DNA of 64,000 nucleotides from Sipunculus nudus (taxonomy: Eukaryota > Annelida > Sipuncula > Golfingiida > Sipunculidae). The stretch covers positions 80,430,929 to 80,494,928 of the forward strand of contig CM049312.1 in NCBI GenBank assembly GCA_026874595.1. The letters run 5' to 3'. This document shows positions 1 through 10,400 of this stretch, piece by piece. The translations under genes and the position numbers were made by a program. The notes beneath the pieces are model-generated. The model did no database searches. It saw only the letters and a program-made list of their open reading frames with translations, and was not told the origin of the DNA. Within the stretch, counting starts at the first letter, position 1. Each line of letters starts with the position of its first letter.

Positions 1-138
1 TATGAGATTAACATGAGAAATATTTTTCAGATAGACACTAAAAACCAATCACAACCAAGGTATGCATGAGAGCAATCACTGATCCAAATTTGAATGAAAT
101 CAGATAAAATTAAGTAAATTTATTGCACAGAAACAAAA

Positions 139-1333
139 ACAAGTGACCCGTGGGTCAGCCGACTGACATGTTGATAATATGTCCTTGCACAGACAACTAA
201 TTAAGATAGGTGGCATCATTGTTGATGCATATTAGCTTAAGTTCATCAAGACCCATAAAACAAATTTGATGACAATCCAACCAGCCTTTCATGAGGAATC
301 TGGCAATTTGTGTGTATTTCGCATTATTTCTGGGGTGCTCAAACATACCCCAAAACTCCAATTTCAGGTTTCTGGGGAGAACTTTTTAGGAACTCTCAGG
401 ATGTCAAGTAAGAAGATTCTGGGCTCCATGGTTATGATTTGTGCCCTACTTTGGTATCAAATTTTGCTTATAAGCCCCATATCTCAGAAAATATGGGTAA
501 AAGAGACCTAAGTTTACGTTTCCAAGGAGACTTTTACAGATCTCCCTGGATGTCAAGTTTGAAGATTCTAGGACCAATGGTTTCAATTTGAGTCCTGTTA
601 AGGGACGACTGCATCTTTTAAGGTCTAAAAATGGAGAAAATAAATAGCAAAAAATCGAAAAAATACAAGTGGCGCCACAAGTCACCAGAAACTGATGAAA
701 CACTAAATGATGCATATGCATGCAAAGAATAATGCCGATCAATGCACTAGTTGTCCAGATACCAGAGCTTTTGTATAAAATTTTTAATTATTCTGGGGGG
801 GGGGGGGGGGGTTAATTCTGAGCCCCATAGCTGGGACAATATGGGTGACAGAGACCTAATTTCAGGTTTCCATGGAAACTTTTCATGGACCTCCCAGCAT
901 GTCAAGAAAAAAAGACTCTAGGTCTAGTCGTTAGGATTTGTGCCCTGTTAACTGATGACTGTATCTTTTAAGGTCTCAAAAATAGATAAATAAAATAGTA
1001 AAATATAAAAAAAAGTACAGGTGGTGCCACCAGTCTGCAGAAACTGATGAAACACTCAATGTTCAATATCCATGCAAAGAATCATGGTGATCTATGCATA
1101 AGTTGTTCAAATACTTGAGCTTTTGCATCAAAGTTTCTATTATTCTGGGGGGGGGGGGGCCTTGGAAGCCCCATAGCTCACAGGTTTTTGGTAACAGAGA
1201 CCTAATTCCAGGATTCCAAAGAGACTTTTCATCGGCCTCCCTGCATGTTGAGACAGAAGATTTTAAGTCCAGTCATCAAGATTTGTGTTGTTAACAGATG
1301 ACGGCATCTTTTAAAGTCTCAAAAATAGAGAAA
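139..1333 (+). repeat. Pearl/HINE-like element P1, 3' end missing
   Basis: The element starts with the family 5' block (GTGACCCGTGGGTCA at about 143, then a CAGCCGACTGAC stretch). It continues into about two and a half copies of a ~340-bp tandem unit. Each unit has a GTGGCGCCAC-like palindrome (near 669 and 1021), a 'gaaactgatgaaacactc' stretch, a variable G-run (about 796-812 and 1147-1159) and a 'gtgccctgttaac' end. The usual microsatellite and 3' hairpin are absent because element P2 starts at 1334. The open frames here are short and unsupported as genes. This copy also carries the uninterrupted version of the site at which the 12.9 kb element of 38,753-51,681 sits (CT at 300-301). Bases 1-138 hold nothing I recognise. 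Confidence 0.75.
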
Positions 1334-3956
1334 AACAAGGGACCTATGGGTCACGACGCTCAGCTGTTATATATGATAAAAAAATATTATTTAGAAATGA
1401 GGCACATGCTGGTTTTGTGTGGTAATAAATATAAGCTGTATTATGAGTTGTTGTTGTTTAGCTTATGTATGATTTTGATAGTACCTTTGGAGACAGGGAA
1501 GAGGATTGATTTCATTTATTTTATTAACAAATGGAGTACTATTGTCACACAGATTTTGACTTGGCCATATAACTTATAAGCAGAACATATAAGAGTTTAA
1601 CTATTTATTTAAAAAAATTACAAATATTGTCCCAAATATAATTTTTATAAAAAATAATAAGAGAATCATATGATTTTTTTAAATGAAATATAACTGATAT
1701 GATTATTAAAATAATATTAAAGAATATATTCATGAATGCATTCATGAATACATGTTGAAAGTATTTGCACGAGTATTCATATACTTTCATTTTTACCTGA
1801 ATTCCTATTCTTTATGCAAGAAATTTTATAATGGAGTACATAATCATATTCGTATTTAAATACAATTACAAAGTATTCGCACCATGTCTGGTATTTATTA
1901 AGTTTCACCAACCAATGATGTTGAGAATCCAGAATATACAAAATTCACACATTTAAATAATGATCATAAGTACCTGGTTTTATGGCTTTTATTTATATTA
2001 AAAAATAACTGTAAAAAATTCATTTTGGACTAATTTCACATCAATGTACACACTAGACACAGTAGGAATCTAGATTAATATTATCAACTGCATCTTTGTC
2101 TATCATTAATTTCCTTCATATGATCCCTAATGATTAGTAATGAATAATATGATTTACTTCTTTATCATTAAAATTGAACTGAAAAATGCCATAGGTGACT
2201 GCATGGTGTTATTTGGAATATGTGACATTCTACCCATCGATACAAGATTCTTATATCATCAGTAACTGCAAGTTAATTTCCTGTTATTATAAACTAACAA
2301 ATTCCTTTTCTATTTTTCTTTAATTTGTTATTAAAAACCAATAAAAAATTATTAATTTATTGTTTATTGTTATGTTGTTGGTTAAAACTACTAGATGAGT
2401 TGGGTTGGACACCTGGATCAACTGTGGCTGGCCATAAGCTGCCTGGATTCCTGTATGCCTCGCCTCAAGCGTGCATAATTTGATGTAAGGTCAACAAGGT
2501 CAACATACAGGTGACTCAAGAGGGGCTGGAGAGAGCCAAAGTCTGACAGGGTCTCATAAAAAACATTAATAAAAGCTACAATTTTTGGCCAATTTCTTTC
2601 AGCTTTCTAAACTAAAAAGCTGAAATCCTAATGTGTGCATGATATGAAAATTATATCAACAGTGCTCACAGGACACAAACGTGCCATGGTCACAGTTGGG
2701 CTAAATTTAAGGTACTAATTTTATATTTATACTAATAACTTATAAAATTTGAAAAATTCAGAACTAATTTTGGGTATTCAATTGAATCTTGATTAAATAA
2801 TGTTACATCCCTGACAAAAAAATCTCTAGCTTCAGCAATGCCCTTGTTAAGGGAGTAAATATATTTCTTGATTTTTTACAAAGTGCATTATGTTTGGGCC
2901 CATAACTTAAAACAATTACGCAATACTGACATCATTCTGGCATGTGCATAGAGAATGAAAAATATGTATATTATTTATGATTAAAGTCAGATCAGTGGTT
3001 TTGATATTAGGCAGTCTTGAAGTGTAACAATGGGTTTTTAATGGAAAACTGAAGTTTTTCATTAATATTTCGAAGGTATTAAGTCCTAGTGACCAAATTC
3101 TTGGCATGGTAGGGGATTTTGGAGACATCTAACTGTATGCCAAATTTAATGAAATAAGAGCTGAAGCTGGGGAGCTGAGCTCTTGCAAACTGCATAACAC
3201 TAGCTTGATGTAAACAATATGTTACATGGTGCTTGAAAACTTATTAAAATCTACAGTTTTTGATCAACTGGTTTCAAATTTTTGGTGTTAACAGTTGAAA
3301 TGCTAACAAAAACATGCTGTGAAAATTAAATCCACAGTACTTACAGGAAAAAAACGTGCCATGGTCAAAGTTGGGCAAAATTTAAGGTACCAATTTTTTA
3401 TTTTTATTAATATTTTAGAAAATTTAAAAGATTTTCATCTAATTTTGGGTATACAATTTAATTTTGATTAATTAAAGTTATATTACTGGAAAAAAGGTCG
3501 ATAGCTTTAACATTTTTTGTGTTAAGTGATCAAATATCTTTCCTGATTTTTTACAAAATGCATTATGTTTGGGCCCATAACTTTTTTAAATTAAATAATA
3601 CAGACACAATTTCTGGCATGTACATAGGAACTATATAGAGGAATATTTATGGTAAATATGAGGAAAAACAGATGAGTGGTTTTGATATTAGGCAGTCCTG
3701 AAGTGTGAAAATAGGTTTTTAATAAAAAATTGAGGTTTTTCCTTAATTTCTCAAAGGAACGTAGTTGCAAAGACCCAGTTTTCGGCTTGGTAGGAGATCT
3801 TGGGGACATCTAACATTATGCCGAATTTTGGATTCCTAGGTCTTACGGTTTCAAAACGTGCCACATCTACGGACGGACGGACGGACAGACGGACGGACGA
3901 CGGACAATGGACCACGACTATAGCTCAGATGACTTATAGTCAGCTGAGCTAAAAAA
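1334..3956 (+). repeat. Pearl/HINE-like element P2 with R2 and two R1 cores
   Basis: The 5' block (GGGACCTATGGGTCA then GACGCTCAGCTG, about 1338-1366) is followed by repeat R2 to about 1,900. After an unassigned AT-rich stretch (about 1,925-2,400) come two copies of the R1 core (2,556-3,140 and 3,196-3,850). The 3' end has an ACGG-type microsatellite (3868-3905) and a 29-nt near-palindrome at 3922-3950 (arms AGCTCAG...CTGAGCT) followed by A residues. R2 contains a 77-residue open stretch also preserved in the copy at 26.8 kb, and R1 contains antisense open stretches. I regard these as by-products of repeat conservation. The order 5' block, core repeats, microsatellite, 3' hairpin is the reason for the HINE/pearl label. 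The label is by analogy and was not tested by a search. Confidence 0.72.
2556..3850 (+). repeat. R1 core repeat, two tandem copies
   Basis: Two diverged copies lie about 670 bp apart. They share 'atgctgtgaaaattaaatc', 'cgtgccatggtcaaagttggg', 'tgcattatgtttgggcccataac' and 'ggttttgatattaggcagtc'. Other copies lie at 35,143-35,866, 43,640-44,084 (reverse), 53,270-54,075 (with a LINE insert), 58,262-59,006 and 62,560-63,060. Only the last copy in a run leads into the microsatellite and hairpin, so R1 behaves as the internal core unit of one subfamily. Confidence 0.8.
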
Positions 3957-4661
3957 ATCGTAAAAATCGAAAAATACAGGTGGCACCACCATTCTGCAAT
4001 AACTGATGTAACACCTCATGATCAATATCCATGCTAGGAATCATGGTGATCCATGCATTAGTTGTTCAGATACTTGAGCTTTTGTAACAAATTTTTCATT
4101 ATTCAGGGGGGTATTTTGGAGCCCAATACCTTGAAGAATATGGGTATCTGAGACCTAATTCTAGGTTTTCAAGGAAACTTTTCATGGACCTATCTGGATG
4201 TAAAGATGGAAGATTCCAGGTCCAGTGTTTACGATTTGTACCCTGTTAACAGATGACAGCATCTTTTAAGGTCTCAAAATAGAGAAAAAAATTGTAAAAA
4301 ATAAAAAATTACAGGTGGCGCCACCAGTCTGCAGAAACTTATTAAACACTCCATGACCAATATCCATGAAAGAATCATGATTATCAATGCATTAGTTGTT
4401 CAGATGCATGAGCTTTTGCATCAAATTTTTAGTTTTCTGGGGGGTACTTCGGAGCCCAATAGCTTGAAGAATATGGGTAACAGAGACCTAAATCCAGGTT
4501 TCCAGGAAGACCTTTGATGAACCTCTTAAGATTTAAAGTGAGAAGTTTCCAGGTCCAGCGGTTACGATTTGTGCCCTGTTAACGGATAGACGGCTGGATG
4601 GCTGGATGGACAAAGAGTGATTGCTATAGTTCAGATGACTTACAGTCAGCTGAGCTAAAAA
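3952..4661 (+). repeat. Pearl/HINE-like element P3 (340-bp units plus 3' end)
   Basis: Two ~340-bp units have GGTGGCACCACC at about 3971 and GGTGGCGCCACC at about 4313. They lead into a degraded GGAT/GGAC microsatellite (4580-4612) and a 29-nt hairpin at 4628-4656 followed by AAAAA. No 5' block is seen. The element begins directly at the A-run that ends P2, so it may be a partial copy or a tandem 3' end. Confidence 0.7.
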
Positions 4662-4945
4662 ACTGATGGACGGACAGACAGCTAGACAGAGGACGAACAG
4701 ACAGACAACTAGGCAAAAATTAAATCGATGTCCCCCGCAACCTGGTTTATCAGCTAATAGAAAATTAAGGTTTTTCCTTAATGTCTCAAATTAACGAAGT
4801 CGCAGTGACCCAGTTTTTGGTTTGGTATGCAATCTTGGGGACATCTAACAGTATGATAAAGTTTTGATATGTAGGTATTTGACAGATGGACAGCCGATAG
4901 AATCTGACTATAGCTCCAATGACTTTCAGTCAGCCGAGCTAAAAA
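4662..4945 (+). repeat. 3' end remnant of a pearl/HINE-like element (P4)
   Basis: A GGAC/AGAC-rich stretch (4665-4720) is followed by the last part of an R1 unit (about 4,750-4,880). The diverged 3' hairpin lies at 4912-4940 (AGCTCC...CCGAGCT) and is followed by AAAAA. This makes three successive 3' ends within 1 kb. Confidence 0.65.
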
Positions 4946-5281
4946 TCAATTATGATGACCCATAGGTGACAATACGCATCCACACTATGCCAATAGCATC
5001 ACTGACATTTGTTTTTGAAGACATGGTTTGTTTAAATTTTGTTTAACCTTATTAATATGACATAAATAAGTATGTCTGGCTACAGTCCATCATCTGGCCG
5101 TCTACTAAAGATAATATGACATTGATAAACTAACATGTGTTAGAGAAAAGACAAATAAGGGTTTTAATTCTTTCTTTTGAAAAAAATTTCCATGAGCTTT
5201 TGGTTAGAATGAAACTTGTGATACAGTGAAGATGAATATGCCATTCAGTTGCAGTCTAGTGCTACAAGACTGGTCTCACAC
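4946..5281. other. No gene recognised
   Basis: AT-rich sequence without a coding frame or a repeat I can match elsewhere in the window. A faint 5'-block-like 'gatgacccataggtga' lies at about 4,955. Confidence 0.5.
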
Positions 5282-5940
5282 ACCCATTTAGATTCAGAAC
5301 ACACCTAGACCCAGTTGTGGCTCTGTTGTTGTTAATACAGAGCCACAGGTCCCTGCCTTCATTTATCTAGTGGCCTGGAACAGGCTACAGCTGATGTTGG
5401 GTGCCTATCTCAGTGTCCCTGTGCTATTGTTTCAAGCAGTACATGCATTGTGTTACAGCATCACTGGTGCATGGTGTGAGTGTCCTGTAACTCAACCACT
5501 GGATACACATGCAGAACCACTGCCTACAGGCAGCCTGTTGTTACCAAGGTAACACACTGGATTGTTTCAGCTGGCCAGGCACATGTATCACATTTCAGCT
5601 GGATGCACCAGTAAGTTGGCAGTGATGATGTAACACCTGCATGTCACATTGCTAGCCTGAAAGAATCACCAGCCAATCACCCTGAATATAGAATACCTCA
5701 GGCACCCTGGTTATCCGAACGTCCTAAAGAGGGCGATACATTTGATGGGGATAGAGAGGAAAAATGGGGTATAGTCTTTTTGGGGTTCATTTTAAATAAT
5801 ATAAGAGTTGTGATGTAACTTGTAACGTCTAAGTATCTGCCTGTTAGGTATGTCGTGTACTCGTCTGACGTTCGGTACTGTTCGATCTGGAAGAGACAGA
5901 GATATATGTGATTAGTATACATGACATTCAATGAACATAT

Positions 5941-6010
5941 CCATGAGGAAGACTCGAACCAGCGACCGTCTGCAGAGAAGTCCTGAGCTCTACCACTGAG
6001 CTATGAAGAC
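5941..6010 (-). repeat. tRNA-like sequence (SINE head or tRNA pseudogene)
   Basis: On the minus strand, TAGCTCAGTGGTAGAGC (from 6003) matches the polymerase III A box of tRNAs. GGTTCGAGTC (5960-5951) matches the B box at a normal tRNA distance. The acceptor and T stems do not pair well: only the first two T-stem pairs hold. A clear anticodon arm cannot be drawn. It is better read as the head of a tRNA-derived SINE or a decayed tRNA than as a working tRNA gene. Confidence 0.55.
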
Positions 6011-6789
6011 TTGTTGAAAGTTCTTTAAAAATGGGGGTATTTAAGTTGAGACAAAAGATGTTTATGGGTGAATGAGTATGATCACGTAGGTTAGTCTCGT
6101 TGTGAGTGTTGGGGGAAACCCAAGTTGTGATGACGTCATATATAGTGGGCGAAATTGTCCCTAGACCAAATCGTCAGTTCATGTGTGACATGGAAATGTG
6201 TAGTAGGCCGAGTATGAGAAGGTAGTAAATAGATATGAAAGTGAAAAAGAGAACAATATGATATAAAAAGAAATATAATGTAAATGAAAACGTATAGAAA
6301 TGTAGAATTAAATATTGCAAATGAATGATGTGGAAGATGGATAGTTCGTAATATAGAAAGGCCATAAATTGATATGAGGGAAGATAGCAATATTTCAGTC
6401 ATGTCAATGTTAGTAATTATATATATGTATGTATGATATATGAATATGAAAAATAAAATACATGACAATAAATAAAGTTAAGTTTTGTCTAATTGTGAAA
6501 ATGATTGGTCAGAAGACGTTATGAGTGAGGTGACCATTACGGACGTGGTATGGTACAAGTTAGTGAAAGTGAAATGACTGGACAACTACAGATCACTAAG
6601 GTAAACAAATGTGATCATGGCGTCCTGGGATGGAGGCAGCATTCGTGCTCGACTGGAAGAAATAAGAGGAACAATCCGTTCAGATATGCAGTCCGTCTAA
6701 ACGATGCAGATACGACTACACCGGAGATGGGCAACCGGCTGTAAAGAAAAGAAAAACAGCTGTAAAGTCTACTCAAACTACACTGATAG

Positions 6790-7197
6790 GTGAAAGGGGG
6801 ATGGGTTTTTGGCGGGAGAGAGAGAGAGGATAAGCGGAAGGTGTTAATGTTTGTGGTGAAAGATAGATCTGCAGATACGCTTATTCCTCTTATCCAGAAA
6901 CATATAGCTGCTGGATCAGTAATCTATTCCGACTGCTGGAAAACCTATTCTTCACTGAAAGACGTGGGATATACGCATGTGACAGTGAACCATAGCATGA
7001 ATTTCAAAGACCCTGAGACAGGGTGCCATACGAACTGTATCGAGGGGACATGGCAGAAGGTAAAACGAGGTGCGACTATGCCCAGATTTGGTGTAAAAAA
7101 AAACATTTACAGGGTTATCTAAGCGTCTTTTTATGGCGCGAGTAACATGTGGACCAATCTTTGTTTGAACAGTTCTTGTCAGATTCTGCCGCAATAT
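6790..7197 (+). pseudogene. Merlin/ISXO2-type DDE transposase fragment
   Basis: The 110-residue frame (6790-7122) has the ISXO2/IS1595 signature of Merlin transposases. WVFGG is at residues 5-9, DRSADTL at 25-31, SDCW at 47-50 (second catalytic Asp, D48), VNHS at 66-69, a HTN motif at 80-82 and IEGTW at 84-88 (catalytic Glu, E85). The first catalytic Asp and the N-terminal half are missing upstream, where a TAG precedes the frame. After residue ~103 an A-run (about 7097-7105) shifts the frame. The other frame continues with family-like C-terminal sequence (GYLSVFLWRE, a TAA stop, then LFEQFLSD) to about 7197. A frameshift, a stop and the missing N-terminus mean it cannot work. Such transposases cut and paste the element by binding its terminal repeats. 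Confidence 0.85.
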
Positions 7198-7359
7198 ATA
7201 ATAGGCAATGTGGTAGAGATGGCTGCCGTTTTTGTTGATGAATATGAAGAACAGTAGTTAAGTGTAGATAAGAAGAGTTAATTAAGGTAAGTGTAGTAAT
7301 GAGTGAAGAAAAAATGAGAGAATAATATATGTAAGAGGGAATGAAGAAAGTGTAAAAAA

Positions 7360-7620
7360 GATGGGGGGAGACCCCCCAAACACCCCCTGTAATATGTAGT
7401 ATGATAATAATGAATGAGAAATTATGAGTAATTGGGGGGAGACCCCCCAAACCCCCCCGGTAATATGTAGTATGATAATTAATGAGAAATTATGAGTAAT
7501 AATTGGGGGGAGACCCCCAAACCCCCCCCCCCCCGGTAATATGTAGTATGATAATAATGAATGAGAAATTATGAGTAATAATTGGGGGGAAAGGGCCCAA
7601 ACCCCCCCCCCCCCCCCCCC
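7360..7620. repeat. ~70-bp minisatellite with G and C runs, about 4 copies
   Basis: Four head-to-tail units share 'taatatgtagtatgataa', 'gagaaattatgagtaat' and a block in which a G-run is followed by a C-run. The C-run lengthens along the array, from 5-6 to about 20 bases at 7603-7620. The G and C runs could pair as short hairpins. Confidence 0.85.
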
Positions 7621-8569
7621 TGTTTGGAAGGACTAGATGAATTACAGATGAATGAATGAGTAGGAAAAGATCGTAGAGAAATGGCAGAGAAACGAAGTGA
7701 ACTATAGCGAGATAGTGAATGGATGAGAATGTGTGACATGGTGATTCCTGATGACGTAATGGGGAAAGCAGGGGAAGCCTATGACAACATGGCGGCGTTG
7801 GTTTAGGAAAGACGGAGGGACAGGAATACAGGGTAGAAATGATGGAAAAATGAGAAGGAATGGACAAATAGACAGTGATTAGTGACGGTATGTGTTACAA
7901 AATACATACATCTCTTGCAATAGACATGGTGGGCCAGTGATGTTGGTCGGTTTAGGTGCTTGAGGTATTCTATATTCGTACCGCCCACCAGCCAATCACC
8001 CGGGGCTTAAAGGGGAATCCTTAACCACAGGCTAAATGTACCCAAAGTGGGTACAACGTTGTCACCTGCATGCGCTCCTGTCCGCTGGATAAATGAAAGC
8101 AGGGACCTGTGGCTCTGTGTTTACAACAGAGCCACAACTGGGTCTAAGAACACACCCAGTATAGCCACCAAGGGTGACTATAAAATGTTAGATATATCTG
8201 AGAGTACAGTTTATAGTCACCACCCCATGTATGCACTTGGGTGGGATCTGTGTCTATAAAAGGGAGAAAACCGCTCAGTAACATGTGTATCTCATTTTTT
8301 ATGGACAAACTTCTGTTATGATAAGCTAATTGCATTAATATCCAGCTTAATTAAGTATATATCTCTTATAAAACTGGACCAGTACACAAAACATTGTCAC
8401 CGCTACATATACATTCTAACTGCTTCTGTCATGGCGGTTATGAGCAGTACGACCCGTGTCTTCTGAGACCAAAATGCACAATAACTAAAGTAAAATGCAC
8501 TTACAGTTGCCAAAATGTTGCAGTTGTATTGAAAATATGGGCATATAATAAAACCCTTAAAACCACTTT

Positions 8570-9170
8570 GTTAAACTGCCACATTATGGAACAAATCGTA
8601 CATATTTTTTTAATAAACCCAATTTATACTTCTTTTGGCAATCAAACCTATTTAATTAACACCAATCTAACTTTTAGAACAGGCGAGGACCCCTTGCTGT
8701 GGGGATCATTCCCTGATATAATTTTCTGTTCAAGTCACAGATAAAACACCGTTAGGTTTTAGCTTCATTAGAAAACATGGAAAAATAAAAAAAAGTAAAT
8801 CATCGACAAATTTACTGTTTATTTAGTAAACAATTCATGTTAATAAAAGATATATACAAGTACAACATATTATAATGGAGTTGTTGATATATACATGATA
8901 TAGGTATCTGTGAATCATTTTCAATATGAGATATTATGCACATGAAAAGATTCACAAAAGTCACTTGGCACATTAGTGTTTAAACTATACAATGATAAAT
9001 GTTATTATTGTTCTCAAGGATTCAATTGAAACATTTCCACATCTACAGTGTAGTTACAATATGGAATTCCTTAAAACATAAAATTTCTTATAACATTAAA
9101 AAAAATCATGACAAATACATATATTTTATTCAGAATTGTATGCACAGTGAGCATTGTTTAGGAATATATG

Positions 9171-9232
<62 letters not shown>

Positions 9233-9625
9233 AGATATGCTTCATGTCATAAATTGTTACTCTTTAAAACAAAATTTATATTTTAATTAAGTCATATGAT
9301 TTCAGTAAATGTTGAAAATACATATATGGTGTAAATCTGTTGGTTATCTTGGTGTAATGAATTGTTTACTAAATAAACAGTATATTTGTCGACGATTCAC
9401 GTTTTAGTTTGTCCATGTTTTCTAACGAAGCTGAAACTGACGATGTTCTGTCTGTGACTTACGCAGGAAAATTATATCAGGGAATGATCCCTGGAGCAAG
9501 AAGCTCTAGCAAGTTCTAAAAGTTTGATTGGTAAAAATTAAATAGATTTGGATGCCAAAAAAAGTATAAATTTCGATTTATTTAAAATAGTTATGCTTTA
9601 TTTCATAAAGTGATTGTTTAACAGG
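8570..9625. mobile_element. Large foldback element with ~275-bp arms and (TA)n loop
   Basis: 8570-8845 is repeated in inverted orientation at 9350-9625. Matching landmarks include GGGATCATTCCCTGATAT, 'ttagaaaacatgga', 'cgacaaat.tactgtttatttagtaaacaattcat' and 'acttttagaac'. The arms differ by many substitutions and small gaps. Sequence outside the arms matches weakly for another 50-100 bp. The ~500-bp centre is AT-rich and holds a (TA)n tract at about 9177-9229. No transposase frame is present, so it is a non-autonomous foldback or MITE-like element of unknown superfamily. I could not identify a target-site duplication. Confidence 0.75.
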
Positions 9626-9855
9626 GTGTTAAAGAAACATTTACTTTATTTCCGAGGGGACAACTTTTTTCCGACATACCATGACTACAAGATGGCGGAC
9701 GCAGGAATTTTACAGGGTGATCAACACGAAAAGGGTCGGTTAAAAGTAGTTTTATTCCTTTTAAGAAATAAAAAAAATAAACTGTATAAGCACACTGAAT
9801 TATTCTATGTTATATGAATCATTTGAATTACTCTTTTAACATGTGTTTTTATGCT

Positions 9856-9935
9856 TTTCCGACCATTTTCCGAGTTTTATTAATTTCCGAGTTTTTCCGA
9901 GAATTTCCGAGATTTTCCGGGTTTTATTATATGCC
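9856..9935 (+). repeat. Cluster of TTTCCGAG words
   Basis: About six TTCCGA(G/C) words lie within 80 bp ('ttttccgagaatttccgag'), with two more near 9650 and 9676. A regular short-word cluster like this is typical of a subterminal transposase-binding region, but no partner end was found. Confidence 0.5.
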
Positions 9936-10400
9936 GAAAATAAGATACTTTTGCCATAGTGAAGAAGTTTTAATGTCACCCCATCCGTTAAACAGAAAAT
10001 AAAACAGCCTTTTCCGGAAAATACGATCGTATCGTGGTCAAATACCACTTATCTCTATATATGGGGAGGCGACGAAACAGTCGTCCGTTAACGGTGCAAG
10101 ACGTTTCGTCGGCGCAGGCGGCTACACCCAGTACTGCAGTAGGTTTAACATTTTTAACAAAAGATTATTATCCACTCAACCCTGGTCAGGAGGCTGATAA
10201 ATGATTGTGGTTAGCATTGCAACATGGTCTAAAACACTACTGGTCACTACTACACTTACACTTGATTACTGGCTGGAAATATGATGTAAAAGACCTATGG
10301 AGGCTGTGTGCGCACTGATGACTGCCAGTGGTAACTACCCGTGGTATGGAATGTGAGCGATAATTGAGGATTTCCATGGTTACGGACAAAAAAACGGATG
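9936..10400. other. No gene recognised
   Basis: Mixed-composition sequence, including an 'atcgtatcgtgg' palindromic word near 10,027. No coding frame is supported. Confidence 0.4.

Larger units (their letters stand above)
5684..7977 (+). mobile_element. Merlin/IS1016-like DNA transposon, decayed
   Basis: The inverted ends are GAATATAGAATACCTCA plus a GCACC stretch at 5684-5706, with the mirror image at 7955-7977. The element contains a broken ISXO2/IS1595-type transposase fragment (6790-7197), a tRNA-like segment on the minus strand (5941-6010) and a G/C-run minisatellite (7360-7620). A 16-bp repeat flanks it, longer than the 8-9 bp usually reported for Merlin. Either the duplication boundary or the assumed element end is therefore slightly off. 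The transposase fragment supports the superfamily call better than the ends do. Confidence 0.62.
5295..8158. mobile_element. Foldback element interrupted by a Merlin-like transposon
   Basis: About 80 bp at 5295-5374 reappears inverted at 8082-8158. Shared words include 'acccagttgtggctctgtt' and 'cagagccacaggtccctg'. Each arm also contains its own short hairpin (GTGGCTCTGT paired with ACAGAGCCAC). Between the arms lies a second, nested inverted-repeat element (5684-7977). The 16-bp word CACCAGCCAATCACCC occurs at 5667-5682 and again at 7986-8001, next to both ends of the inner element, like a duplicated target. The outer arms then belong to an older foldback or MITE-like element. No open frame in the outer part is convincing. 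Confidence 0.65.

Noticed and set aside
1298-1579. R2 open frame as a real membrane protein gene (also 26,778-27,005)
   Set aside because: Only two repeat copies support it, the C-terminal halves are in different frames, and there is no recognisable domain or gene structure.
5941-6010. Functional tRNA gene
   Set aside because: A and B boxes are good but the acceptor and T stems do not pair and the anticodon arm cannot be drawn.
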